Counted from the first letter of the stretch, positions 48,844 through 61,109 are shown. The stretch is 64,000 bases of DNA from Takakia lepidozioides (GCA_030704615.1 CM060734.1:48996042-49060041), one strand, 5' to 3'. Translations and numbers: made by a program. The notes: generated by a model from the sequence alone, not told the origin.

Positions 48844-49401
48844 ATGACCCAACAAGATAAGCCTAAGCACTTGCAGTTTGATGGTATTCCTGGAGCCCTT
48901 GCATTTGGTAAATCAAGTTTAAAAGGCAAGACAAGAAATGTGACAGATCCATCAAAAGAAACTCAACAATTTCATGGATCTGTAAATACAAAACCCAAAC
49001 CAACTAGCTTGAAAAAAACCCAAATATTGGTTGGATGTGTCAAGGGATCACGATATATCCAAGGAAACAATGGGATGAACATTCAAGAAAAGCCAACACA
49101 CGTTGTGGATGGATCCATAGAAGCTCCTACATTTGGCAAATCTCACTTGAAGAAGAAGTCTCGATCGTATTTGGTAGTATCATCAGGAGATATCCAAATA
49201 GCTAGTGAAGCTCACAAGGGCAGCCCAAAGGTGGATCCATGCAGTGAATCCCAAACATTTGGTAAATTTCTTTTGGATGTAAAAACTGAAACCTGGCTAG
49301 ATGTCTCAAGACCCTTATCCTCATTATCATGTGACACCAGCTCCTCCAAATCGATGCATCAAGAAAAGCCCAAATTATTGGTGGAGCCTACTGAAGGGTA
49401 A
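48844..49401 (+). CDS. Hypothetical protein with internal repeats
   Basis: I do not recognise this 185-codon single-exon frame. It is hydrophilic and Lys/Ser-rich, with no signal peptide or membrane segment. A loose motif recurs about three times: GALAFGKSSLKGKTR (about residues 17-31), EAPTFGKSHLKKKSR (about 92-106) and ESQTFGKFLLDVKTE (about 138-152). Two of the three are preceded by KP.H and a V/D-rich run. It lies just after a degenerate tandem-repeat field, so it could be a repeat-derived chance ORF. No splice partners were found. Low confidence as a functional gene. Confidence 0.3.
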   Translation: MTQQDKPKHLQFDGIPGALAFGKSSLKGKTRNVTDPSKETQQFHGSVNTKPKPTSLKKTQILVGCVKGSRYIQGNNGMNIQEKPTHVVDGSIEAPTFGKSHLKKKSRSYLVVSSGDIQIASEAHKGSPKVDPCSESQTFGKFLLDVKTETWLDVSRPLSSLSCDTSSSKSMHQEKPKLLVEPTEG

Positions 49402-51284
49402 GCTCAACTCTCAATGAGTGGTTGATTCATGCATGATCTCCTACAAGGTGGATCAACGGTTTACAGAATCTCTAGCAATACATGGAATGCATGACGATAT
49501 GTGAGTATAGTGTCTTTGCACCTAGTTTCGCCTTCCATTTGGGAGAAGTACATTTATTTAAAGACAATTTTATCATTGAATGAGGGGGGAGGAATACCAT
49601 CATCATGCACTTCAAATTTGATTGTTGAAAATGGCATGTTGATGGTACATTGCATAGCCCCAACTTGCCATCTAGAGATGCGGGAGTAATCCAAACGTTG
49701 AACTTATCTACTCTCCTAGCAACTTTGTTGAATTCAGTCTTGTATAACAGACCAAAATTCTCTTAGGGTTATTCCTGAAGATTAGACAACCATCCCCAAC
49801 TTTCGTACGACAACCAGATTTCAACTGTAGCTTATAGGAGAATTACCTATGGTTGTCAACACCAAACTGATTTGACATTATGGTAATCTTTTTTTACTAT
49901 TTCACTTAGACTCTTTATTGTCATAATCTAAATTAGTTTTTATAGTTTCACATGGCGCCTTAACCCCTAAAGGAGGAGCTAACTTTTTGGACTTTTTGGC
50001 AAAACAGGTATATACCCTCTCTAAAATCGCTGTAACTACCTAACCAGTGACATCCACGTGGATGAACCGTACGCATGTATCCCTACTGACATCATGAATG
50101 ACATGGAAAAATTACAGGACTTTTGACCGTTGTATTTGGGAGATTATAACAAAATAAAAAGGCCTAAATTGTGAAAATGCAAAAAACCAAGTGACAAAAA
50201 TGGGTTTGACCATGCCAAATTGGCATTTTCCAGATTTTTCCTGAGTGAATGGGTTCCAGATTCTCCAGTGAAGTGAAGGAGTACTCCCTGCAAAAATGGG
50301 CCCAAACCCCAAAAATTAGAGGGGGGGGGGGGGTTTCGCTTTGTATGTGAAGCAAGGGGGGTAAAATTCATTCCAAGTTGCTCTGGCCAGCTGAGGGCTT
50401 CCAAATGCCCTGAAATAGGGACTTGCCAGGAAATTCCAACCGTCACTCTATGAAGCACTCCACTGCAAAGGCCTCTGCAAAAAACATTTGGGATTTGGAG
50501 GAAGGTTCATACATGGATGGGGAAAAGAGTGGATTTCCCGGCAAACGGCAAAGCAGGCCTTCTGGTGCCGAAAACGTGCCGGAAACAATGGTTTTACCTG
50601 CCAGCTGTGCAAATCCGGGGTTCCATGCCCGGTCAACGGGCGTGACCACCTCCTGCACCACACAAAATGGCGAAACCCTGCCACGCCATAAATTCTAGCA
50701 TGCAGGGAATTTATTGAAGCCCTAAAATTTTTACTGCAGCGTGTAGAGGACTGGATGGGCTACAGAATTCGTTCAGGCCGCATCTCCATCGGATGTCATC
50801 CGACGGAGATACGCCCTCCCCTGCAAAACGATGCGTCGCGTCGTCGTTTAAGGGTTAACACGTTAACACCAAATGATCTAACATTAGAGAGGCAGCATGA
50901 CACAAAAGCTGAGGACCAAAATATCCATGAAAACAAAAGAAAAGAAAAGAATTTTACAAAGCAAAAATAATCAGTCTTTAATCTTTTTCCAACTAATGTT
51001 ATATCGCAATGGATGTGGAGCCTATCTATATAGGTAGTAAATCTAGATAAAATTATACAAATTTATTTTTATACGTATTCAACGTATGTTACATTAAGAT
51101 AATTATCTACTTACCAGTATATCTGTTTTTAAAAAATATATATCTGTTAAATTGTTAAACCTTTCAATAGTTAGCTGAAAATTACCCCAATTCTAGAGAG
51201 GGTTAACTGCAAACAGATAAACCTTCTTCCAAGGACTTGTTCCCTATTGGGGGAAAAAGAAAAGAAAAGAGGAGACTACGTACC
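49402..51284. other. Gene-free stretch with a perfect-loop hairpin
   Basis: I see no supportable gene. A G12-13 run sits near 50321-50333. A palindrome lies at 50782-50810 (listed separately). The segment 50250-50870 is richer in GC than its surroundings and may be an old insertion, but I found no termini. Confidence 0.4.
50782..50810. other. Near-perfect 14-bp palindrome (one-base loop)
   Basis: ATCTCCATCGGATG (50782-50795), one T, then CATCCGACGGAGAT (50797-50810) pair with a single G:T-type mismatch. So tight a loop favours a cruciform or a transposon-end relic over a microRNA precursor. Confidence 0.5.
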
Positions 51285-51560
51285 ACTATCGAAAATCACT
51301 AATAAGCCTCCTTTGCCGAAAACTACTTCCATGATATGCCTTCTCAAGGTAACACCTCCCTGAGGTAACATCTCTATTATTGAACAACTTAGGAAAATAT
51401 ACGGATGTATTTTCACTGATTTTCTTAAAAGAACATTTTTTATGAACAGGGGACAGTGGCCCTGAAATTTTATTACTAAGGTAAGGAAAAAAAAACTTTA
51501 CAAAAGAAGCCAGTAGATTCCACTATCCACAAAGAGGAGCCATAGGCAACTAGCACACTT
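51285..51560 (+). repeat. Dispersed repeat family 'TGATGTGCCTTCTCA', copy 2
   Basis: See 16005-16260. This copy contains CCATGATATGCCTTCTCA, GGTAACATCTCTATTATTG, AACAACTTAGGAAAAT and an AGGAGCCATAGG box. It also contains the GAACAGGGGACAG box (about 51443), which copy 1 lacks. Confidence 0.6.
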
Positions 51561-52351
51561 CAGTGCACACTGAAGAAGAACCTCTTTCTTTTTCCAAGCC
51601 AACTAGCAAATCACCCAACATGAGAAGTAAAAATATGAGCACATGCCAGGACTACCTATAGCAACAGTTATTTTTTAGGAGAATTTCGGCATCAATTGTT
51701 GTCCATTCTTTTAGGACCAGGCCACCAAAAGTTCTGCTTTGTTCATCAGCAGGGAGATTAGAGCTCTAGACCTATTCACTGCCTGAGCTGTGTCTCAAAT
51801 CTCACCAAAAACAGAGAGTGAGGGATCGGTTAGCATCTGGGTCCTGATTGTATATGCAAGATTGCTACGGAGGCAGTCTCGAATTTTTTGGAAGACTAAC
51901 TGACATCCTGCGAGGAGCAATCCAGTGCTGTGGATTTTATGCTGAAGATCTCAGTTTCAATTCTATGTTTCGAGTGCAGGAATATAGTCACCTTGTTGTG
52001 TGACAAATCTCAACAATTTCGTGGTTCGTTTTGAGGGAGGGAGTGGGAATGCTGGCCCCCACCAATCCAGCAGAGTTGCAATGGCAACATGTTGGAGAAC
52101 GAAGTCTGAATCACCTCTCTCCGACCGTTGAGATGTCTGAGCCTGCTACTCCAGAAACTCCCTATTTCTAGCATCTTCCGCTCTGGGTCTCCCTTGATAA
52201 TGCCCAGCTTTGTGTGTGCATACTGCATACCGAATTATGCTCTGAAACCTCTCGGACGGAATGGGCACCCCCAAAAATTTCATGGAAGCACTACTTTCGC
52301 TTCCCTACCAATTCCGAGGATGGGGCTGTGCCACCGTCGACACAATTTAAG
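51561..52351. other. Upstream of the kinase gene
   Basis: No leucine-rich repeats or other ectodomain can be read in any plus-strand frame here, although receptor kinases normally carry them upstream of the membrane helix. The kinase frame itself stays open up to 52214. Confidence 0.45.
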
Positions 52352-53594
52352 ATGGTAGCTCTCACAGTCATTATAATAGCCAGTGTTGTTGGTGGTGTGC
52401 TACTGGTGGCTTTCCTGATTAGTTTGTGGTGCTATTTCTGCAACCGCTCCAGTGACCCTGTGACAGACGCGGATACTGCCCACTTGAAAGGGCTGGGGGG
52501 CGGATTATCTGAAGCTGATCTTGTCAGGGCAACTAATGGGTTCACCAAAGCCACCGTGGTTGGGGTTGGCAGCTCCAGCACTGTCTTCAAGGGGGTGCTG
52601 CCTAACGGTCAAGTCATTGCAGTGAAAAGATTGAATGCGAAGACCAGTAAGGAGTTGCGCAAAACTTTTGTTGCTGAGTGCCATGTGTTAATGCGAGTAA
52701 CGAAACACATTAGCCTGGTTCGAGTGCTGGACTGCAGTGCGGGCCCCAGCTTTTTGGCCTTGATCATGGAGTTTATGCCTAATGGCACCCTTGAAAAGCA
52801 CCTGTATGAGCGGGATACGAGCTGGGAGGATCGACTCAACGTTGCCATCGGTGTGGCAAACGCGCTGGTGTACCTGCATCATGAGTGCCCGGAGCACAGG
52901 GTGTACTGTGATCTGAAGCCTTCTCACGTTCTCCTTGACAGAAAGGCCAAGACCCACATCACCGACCTTCGCATCCCACGCTTTGCTACAGCACAGAGCA
53001 GTAGTCAGCCCAAGGTGGTCTTGGGTGGGACCCCGGGCTACTGCCCTCCAGGTTTGGCACTGCAGATTTCACATCTTTTGAGCCAATGACCAATGTTTTG
53101 TTTACCCGGCATGCTTTACTTTAGTTCATGACATGAAACCTATGATGCTACAGATTATCTTTTAAACTACTCCTACATTCAGATGATAAATCTGTCCAGA
53201 TGAAACACTGTATCTTGCTGGAGTTCATGACCAAATAAACTCGATGGGTTGGGTATAATGAGCAGAATATGCGCACACACAGGGAGCAACACCAAAGGGT
53301 GATGTGTACAGCTTTGGAGTCCTGATGCTGGAGTTTTTGACCAGGAAAAAACCCAGCAGCATTCTGGTCAGTGAGGGCGTGAACATCTCACAGTGGGTGC
53401 GGCAAGCATTGGCGAAGCCAGAGCTGGCCAGACAAGTTCTTGATGTGAAACTGCTGAAGACCACAGGTATTGACAAGCAGCTGCTGCAGCTGATGGATGT
53501 GGCCATGCTTTGCACACACGAGGTGCCTGATAGACGACCCTCCATGCAGGACGTGCTAAAGGTGCTCATTGGAATCCAGCACCAGCAGCGGTAA
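52352..53594 (+). CDS. Receptor-like kinase, membrane helix plus kinase domain with degenerate catalytic motifs (predicted pseudokinase)
   Basis: Two exons: 52352..53051 and 53266..53594 (342 aa). Residues 4-27 form a membrane helix (LTVIIIASVVGGVLLVAFLI), followed by a stop-transfer Cys/Arg run. The kinase domain starts near 50 and is closest to plant LRR receptor kinases: GVGSSSTVFKG, IAVKRL (K92), FVAECHVL (E109), LIMEFMPNGTLEKHLYERD, VYCDLKPSHVLLD, THITDLRIPRF, GTPGYCPPEYA, KGDVYSFGVLMLEFLTRKKP and RRPSMQDVLKVL. Several catalytic residues deviate: the third glycine of the loop is S76, HRD is YCD, the Mg-binding Asn is H192, and DFG is DLR. K92, E109, D187 and D205 remain. No ectodomain is visible upstream. 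The frame is otherwise intact and splicing restores the APE-region motif, so it is a pseudokinase or a recently silenced gene. The start could be earlier (52214). Confidence 0.8.
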
Positions 53595-54260
53595 AGTGGG
53601 TTCTCGTTTCTTCCTCTGCTCGAGCTCCTTCGAGCAAAGAAAAAGCAGTGCCCCGACATTTGAATCGAAGACCAGTGTCTTGTATCTCTCATGCCATGTT
53701 TCTTGAAACTGATTCTGTAAGAAACCCACAATCTCATGCTCTTTCTGACGTCTCTATGTGGATCGGTGGATTTGGTTTGGATTTGGGTTGCAGCCAAGCC
53801 TACTCAAATTACTTAGAATCTCTCCGTGGGTTTAGAGTTGCAAGGGACAAAAGCTCAGTTATTCAGGACTGAGCTGTGCTGTCTGTTTCTTTCAGGTCTT
53901 ATGTGGCGAGCTTAGTGCTTGTGAACTGCGGGCTGCGTTTCCTACTCTTTATGCAAGGTATGTTGTTTGAAAGGGCTGACCCTGTCACTTCTAGCCTATT
54001 AAAAACCTGAGGTGATGTTTAGGTCCATGACAACGCACATTAAACTTAACATTCAAATAAGAGAGGCTTGGCACAGGTTCTTTGCAGCAATCTCTCTCCC
54101 AGAGGCTGTTGTCGGACTTTCAAAGGTAAGGAAACTCAGCATGACAGTGTCTTACACTTAACCACAGCAGAGAGAAAGAGAAGGGAGAAATTTGGAGGAA
54201 GGAATGGATAATAACCCTCTAAAAACATGTACTAAAGAATATAAGGAGAAACAACTGCAC
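53595..54260. other. Kinase 3' flank
   Basis: No feature beyond the probable 3' UTR of the kinase gene. Minus-strand continuation exons of the CYP37/38-like fragment were looked for here and not found. Confidence 0.45.
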
Positions 54261-54515
54261 CTGCATCTTCTTCATAGCCACATTTACTCCTGGAATAGCC
54301 CTGCGTAGAGCAACTTCAGGAGACCGGGGCACCTTCGCGTCTGGTGAGTAAAGCACTGCCTCTGCTGTGCCCACACCCCAGACACGCATTGGTGCACCAT
54401 AGGGGATTGGTGCAGCAGCTTGGATTATAACCAGGAGGACCACAACAGCTCGTCTCAATGCCCGATTTCTTGTTGTGGCACGTGGCTCGAGGCAGATAGC
54501 TCCATTCCTGTCCAC
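54261..54515 (-). pseudogene. CYP37/CYP38-like thylakoid-lumen immunophilin, orphan exon
   Basis: The minus strand encodes RRAVVVLLVIIQAAAPI, a hydrophobic run like a lumenal transit segment, then AVLYSPDAKVPRSPEVALRR and AIPGVNVAMKKMQ, followed by a donor (CAG|GTGCAG). The motif block L-Y-S-P-x-x-K-V-P-R-x-x-E-x-A-L-R-R-A-I-P is conserved near the mature N-terminus of the lumenal cyclophilin-like proteins CYP37/CYP38, which are linked to photosystem assembly or protection. I found neither the following helical exon nor a cyclophilin domain downstream. On the minus strand the next kilobases are occupied by the opposite-strand kinase gene. So this is probably a gene fragment. A very long intron running past the kinase gene is possible but less likely. 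Confidence 0.55.
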
Positions 54516-56124
54516 AGCATTGCTGCTACAAGGCTTGTGTGTTGATCCCCACAGTGAAATGACTATGTCTCACAGCCTGGCTTCCTATGTAATTGCCCTT
54601 GCAGCATGTGTCTAGCCCAGTCCATACGTAGGAAAAGTATCAACTACATGTGAAAGGTACTGTGCCCATGGGAATGATAGATTTCAAGAGGAATATTCAT
54701 ATGCTGCCCAGGAGAAACTAAACTCTTGCAAAGTATCTCATTGGAAGACAACAGAAAGAAGCATTCATACCCTGTGGGCAAAGGAAGGCGGATGCCGAGC
54801 AGAGACTGTGAAGACTTCTTCTTTTCTGGTATGTCGACAGCAAGGACATCACGGCAATCTGAGTGTTTGGGTGCCTGGACTTGTAGGTGTATATTTCCTC
54901 CATATTGAGCTGAACAACTTCCGTGTGTTCACTGATAAACTGTGCAGATGTGCGAGTTGAGATGTGGTCATTCCAATTGCAGCTGTATCTATGTTCAAAT
55001 CTCAAAGCATCTATCACTGAACTCTACCTACATTGCAATATGATGAACTGATGCCTGGTTTGGAATGCGGCAAGAATTTTGAAAGTCCGGGATTTTCAAA
55101 TGATCTTCAAGAATGCCCTGGCTAATTCACATCGCAGTCCCATATCCTTGTTTATGAATTCAACCATGGTTTTATGGACAGAACCATTGCACTCTTGTTA
55201 TAATATAGATGTACACCTGACTGTCCCCTGGACACACAAAAATCTATTTACATAGGTTTTTGGTTGGTTTGCGAGCCACCTTGCACTAACAGAATGTCGA
55301 TGAAGTCAGGCTTGCCAGCATGTACAGTGTGGCCGTCCAAAAACTTTGACACCGGGTTACGGATCACAATTGCCAAACTGTGTGAGCCCTTAGCCTAGAC
55401 ATGTGAAGGCAGATGGCTTGGAAGATGGCTTGCTTACGGTCAGAAGGCTCTGCACGGCTGTAGACTGTTGATCATAAGCTGTGGCAGTCAAGCTACCGTG
55501 CACACAGAAAGGATTCTAACTAACTCTGTGATACTACATACTTGTAAGTAATGAAAGCACATAGGTCTCATTTTGAAGTGGCCCATTCTGCCGGCAAGGG
55601 TCAAATGTGATGAAAGTATTGACGAAAATGTGATGAAAGTATTGACGACATAGAAACGTCCTTGCTGAAACAAGTGATATGGGCGGGCACTTGTGGTTCG
55701 GCAGTATTGTCTAGCGTGACAATACTGCTTCTAAAGAGTAGTTCTGTAAAACGTATATGACACTAAGTTCAAATCCAAGCCACCACCACCATGCAGATCT
55801 GGCCATGTAATCCTTCAAGAATGATCACTATGACACAATGACGCGAAGCCAAAGGACCAAGCAAACCCTTTCTCAAAGTAGTTTCTTGGATAATATGATA
55901 GAAGTCCAAAAGGCACCTTGAGCCAGAAGTGCCTTGAAAACTCATTTTCTTCAACTAACCTTTGCCGGAAGTACTAAGATCTATGGCGTCTTGCCCTCCT
56001 GTGGCAGTCCTTTGCAGATGAGAAGATCCCTGCTACCCTCGTACTTTCAAACTATCTTTCCCAGACACTGCTCAGCTATAAAAATGGGAAATCGTACAGA
56101 GTCAAAAGAGAAATGTTCATCAGG
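54516..56124. other. Gene-free stretch
   Basis: I see no supportable gene. Upstream (transit-peptide) exons for the CYP37/38-like fragment might lie here but cannot be identified. Confidence 0.4.
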
Positions 56125-59100
56125 CTAGTCGTCAAGAGCATGGAGAAGATCCCGCACTTCCTGCTTAAGCACAGAAAGTTTTGACTGGAAGGGAGCAATA
56201 CGACTGTCAATCTCTTTACTGCTCAATTTGCGCTCGTACGCCTCCACAGTAGCAATCTGCTTTTGCTGCAGCTTCTCTACCATCTCCTTCTCCTTATGTA
56301 GTAAGGCCTCCACCTGCATACCCAGGTGTCATTTCACCTCTTGAAGCCTCATGGCACCGTCAGACATTCAACCCCTTGTATTACTGCAACTACAGTTTCT
56401 TTCACAGCAGTAGTTTAGAGGACAGGCCTGCACCTGACTGGTACTTCTTCTCACCTCAATTTGAGCTGACCTATCAACCCAATAATACCTCTCTTCTACA
56501 GATGAGACTTCTGTGTGAACCATAAGTGAGCATTGACCGCGGAAAAACTTGAATACACATAGCTTACAATCTTGTAGGGTACATGGGTGAGACAGTGTCC
56601 ACACCTTAGGCAGAACAGAGGAAGAACGGGATGAGGCATGGAAAGAATCAGAGAGGGCCTTGAGGTCCTTGGATGTATCTTTCCATGTGGCATCAGCTGC
56701 TTTGCGTGCCACTTTGCAGGGTGCTGTGTCACCAGATCGTGCCACCTCACGCAGTGACGCCTCCAAGCGCTCGCCTGCAATTGCACGCACTCCCATCACC
56801 TTCTGCAACCTTTGCATTGCATCCACCACCTGCCAGCCCAATCCAACCCATGTCATTTCAGTTGTTATTAGAGCAGTGTGCCCATCCTTGGCAAGCGTTA
56901 GTGCAATGTCCACCCACTAAGACTCATCCAAGCTATTGGGAAGTGAACCACTTGAAGAACAATTAGTGTGCTGAGCAATAACTATTTCAGAATAATGAAG
57001 TAAGCTCCAGAGCAGCTGTTCGACTTTTTTCTTCTGCTGAAAGTTAGCTAGCATGCAGAATACCTCCAACAGGAGTGCTCAGGATCAAGCACTTACATTT
57101 CAAAAGGTATTTAATCAAAAGGTATTCTATGCCTCCTCATTCGCATGAGCCAAACAAGAAAGTTGTGGGTCAAAGTTTATCCAGTGAAGCAACAAACAAT
57201 CCATGGGATAAGTGAACATGTAAAAATTCAAGTACAGCAGGAGTGGCTCTGTACTTAGTGTTTCAAAGGATAGATAGGAAAGGTGGAGAATAATGTAGCA
57301 TACCTCTTCTCGCTGAAGACGGGTTTGATAGGAGGACGATGACTTGGAAATCGAGAAGTCGAAATGCATGTAGGCAATGCAGACCACAAAGAAGGCCAAG
57401 AATCCTGTCACCAGCAGCAATGGCTCTACCAGCATGCCCAAGGGATTGAACCTGTAGTAGACCTGAAAAATGTGAAGTCCACGATGTCAGAAGCTGAAAT
57501 AATTCCAGAACAGCACAAGTCTTCCAAGATAAGGAGTAAGTAGAACTACCTGGAAGAATTGATGATGCTCCGGAACAGCATTCTGTTTGGACAATACGAT
57601 GACAGGTCGCCCCACAGTGTCCAAATAAGTGTACTTTATCTGCACATCCAGCACAGTTTTTCAATAAAAGATGCCTCTTGCTCTGAGGATGTATAACATT
57701 CACAGTTGGTGAAGAGTATGCATACAAGATAAGCCACTGATTGCTCTTGGAGAAGGTGCATCTCACGAATTTCATCACCTCTTTGTGTTGCTCCACATGA
57801 AAAGGAACACTTATGGAGGGGTCTTTGGATCCCTCGGGTAATACCACCTGCAAACCACAACACATTATGTGAAACTATAAAATAAATACCAGTCAGAGCA
57901 GAAGTAAGCCATTGTACATGAAAACACTTTGCCCCTCTTGACCACACGTGCCTGTCCAGGATCATCCCACAAGAGAAGTGATGAACTTGGGGCATGATAG
58001 GAGAAGCACCTTGATAGTAAGGTTGTCAACCACCACATTATTGAAAGGGCTGCCAAAAGTGTAGTTTAGGAAACGGCGGCCATCATTAGACCTGTACATA
58101 AAATCTTCGAGAGGAACACCATAGCCCAGAGTGAACGTCACCTTCCACCCTCCAAAAAGTGGGTAGCGTGGCTCCAACTCCAGCTCTGTCTGCATCCACA
58201 CCACTCTTACGGTAAGTCCGGAGTCATGTAGAAACTGTCTAGTTCACAGCCTTTGACGGTGAATATACCAAAAAAAATAGAGAGCCGTGAGTACATTACG
58301 TCTCCTACGGTGCGCTGACCTTTTTGAAATCGGAACGCAAATGAGAGGTTGAGATGTTGCCAATTTCATCTCGATAATACACTGAATGTGCATGTGCCGG
58401 GAGTTTTGCCACCAGATGTCGGAATGACGCTACCCCACTTGCAGAGGGCTTTGACTGGTAATCAAACCTGTTCATCACCACATTACACTGACACTTGATC
58501 AGGGTTTGGCAGAATACACCACCAAGATGCATCACAACTACTTTATTGCCCACCATCACATGTCAACCAAATACTCTAGCAAGATTGACACCTGTCCTAT
58601 CCAACTACAAACAAGTAATACATACAGCGAGCTGGGACCAACCTAGAAAAACTGCCCTTGTGGCGAGCACCGGCATGGGCAAGCCTGTAATTCTCAGTGA
58701 CATAGATGTTGCCCCAGTGTGATATCTCAATTTCCCGGACCAGCTCTTCCACCACTGCAAATGGCTGGTTGTTCTCAAAGTGCAGTGTAATTGGCGCTTT
58801 TGCAAGGGCTTCCACATTCTCATAAGGACCATATTTTATTTCTGATTCCACCACCTTAGTTGGCTCCACCCTTGTGTAAGATTCCACACGGTACGTTGGA
58901 AGTTTGAAGGTGGTGGATTGCACCTTTGTCAGATATGGAGACAAAGAGTAGGCACTGTCATGAAAGAGTACCAGTTGCACATCGGACTGACCAATTTCCT
59001 CTGGAAAGGGCTTCAGCACATGGGTGAGGACCACATAAGTTTCCAAGGAAACCACCTCTCCCTTCTTTAAGGGCTTCAGCAACTTTATCGAGTATAAACT

Positions 59101-60018
59101 CACTGTTCCCTGCTCAGACACTGGAGTCACTGCCAACGTCTGTGGCGAAGACTTGCTCCTACCCCTGCCTTCAATAATCACCGCTTGGATAAATGCCACC
59201 CTCTTGGCCTGACTTGTCGTCAAAGCTAACAGCACCTCCGATGCTGCCTCTGCCCCTGCATTCTCAACCTGCCCCCACCACCCACACAACCTGTGTATAG
59301 TCTGTAGTTCATGCACGCTTCATCCCTGATGCCTATGGTCTCTGTGGCTTCACGCGCACGTTGCAACCATTCAAGATCAACAAGGACGCATACCTGCATG
59401 ACTTCGAAACTTTATCATGCTAGGAATCTGATTCCGAGTTTAAAATGACGACCTGAGATCGATGGATCGCCTCGTGACAGCTGCTTCAGAAACCGCGGAA
59501 AAAGCAGATATCAGCAAAAATGCCGAATACAATCTTGAGGACGTATGTATACGGAATAGGCACTTTACCTTCAAAGATGTTGTGATCCGCGCGACCTGCG
59601 AAGTGAGATCCACCTACAAAAAACAATGTAGCAGACTAAATACAAGCATTCAGTGTGTCGCAACCACAACAAGCCTCCCCTTGAGCATAGCCCTAACGGA
59701 AGAACTTCAAGCTTCAAATTCCACCCGTAGCAATTCGCCCACCAAAATATCCTCCACCAACACTTACGACCCACAAAACGTCCTTCGATCCACCATCCCA
59801 CCAGCAGAAATCAATGCAATCTGTCAAGCTGCTAAGACAGGCAGGGCATGATCACCACATCAAACAGGAAGTAACGGAACCCACACCTTGCGTTCTACTT
59901 TTGTCAGCACAAGGCTGCCCACAGCAGCATCCCCTCCATACCACCCCAACACAAACAGCACCACCACGAGCGCCAGCTGCGGCCATCGCAGCGGAGCCAT
60001 CGCGCCTCTCCTCCGCAT
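56125..60018 (-). CDS. OST1: Ribophorin I, oligosaccharyltransferase subunit 1
   Basis: Ten in-phase exons: 60018..59887, 59613..59569, 59268..58643, 58467..58320, 58189..58010, 57847..57779, 57639..57550, 57462..57304, 56829..56605 and 56313..56125 (620 aa, the family's usual length). Residues 8-28 form a signal peptide. The lumenal part shows [116 protein letters not shown] and [20 protein letters not shown]. One membrane helix lies at about 445-464 ([20 protein letters not shown]). A cytosolic helical tail of ~155 residues follows. The protein sits in the ER membrane as a core subunit of the complex that transfers the lipid-linked glycan to Asn in N-x-S/T. All junctions are GT..AG and no defect is seen. 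The start at 60018 puts the hydrophobic segment at the N-terminus; upstream in-frame ATGs would bury it. Confidence 0.97.
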
Positions 60019-61109
60019 AGTCGTCTCTCCCACACTCCCACTAACCTTGCTCGATCCCTCGCGTTCCCAGTCAACGAAAATCGTTCGGTATGGAAGAAAA
60101 ATGGGCGCCATTACTTACAGCCCCCTTATACCGTATTACTATTACTGTTTGGTTTTGCAAACTACCTATGGCTTTGCAGGGTTACATCATTTCGGGGCAT
60201 TATTGAGGAAGAGGAAGGAAAGAGCAAAGATTTCATCAAAGAGCAATTGGGCAGAGCAGCCAGGCTGCCAGGGCTACGAGGAATGGCAGCATGACGCCAC
60301 GTTGAGCAACCTCTGCACGTCGATCGTAGCCTGCAGGTAGCCTACTATCTACATCTTGCTTGACATTTCAGCTGTGGTTCCATCTCGATCTTAATCTCTC
60401 TTCTCGCATTGCATGCCCTGAAAGTTGGATGGATCTGGGTGCTTGCAGCAGCCATCGAGCTGGGCAGGAAATTCCCAGTTTTGTTTCTTTTCCCACACGT
60501 CACAGTGGGTGTGTGATCTTGCACCCGGTAGCTCTTGGTGATGCTGAGGTGAGGTCAGTGCCCGGGCAAGCGTTTACTGGTTGATCAGGTGTCGTCTGTG
60601 CTAGATTCGAGGGGGTCACAGCGTGGATTCTTTGCCATGACGAAATTCTTCAAAGCATGCTTCAAACCGGAGGGTGGGTATTTGCATTTATGGGAGCTCG
60701 AGGTAGGGAAGATTGGGAGATGGGTTTCGGGGTGAAGACGTCAATGGTTCCGCAGGGACGAGTGGTCAGCAATGTGCATCCAACCCTGACCTGTTAGCAT
60801 GCCCAAAAACATAAATTGATGAACGACAAACAGTACTGGCTGCTGGGAAATTGAGTGGGTAGTTCATCATTCTAGGAATCATGAGCGAGGTAGTTCTTCA
60901 GGGATATCTAACCGTACCGTCAAGTTGCCATCATATAAATACCTTGCTCTGGAAGGATTCAATTATCAGTCATAATTGCAGAGGGAAAAGAGAAAGAGTG
61001 AGGCAGGCATCAGCGGCTCTAGGTGTCCCAGAATGAGCTTTGATCTTGTCGATGCATTGTGAGTCTACCCTACCAAAGTTCACCCGGGTATCTTTCTTTT
61101 GGGCCCAAA
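60019..61109. promoter_or_regulatory. Divergent intergenic region between OST1 and the coiled-coil gene
   Basis: The 1.1 kb between the two divergent start codons must hold both promoters and 5' UTRs. A short upstream frame (ATGAGCTTTGATCTTGTC, 61033) precedes the coiled-coil start and ends at TGA, so it is a possible uORF. No TATA box or other site can be assigned with confidence. Confidence 0.45.
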
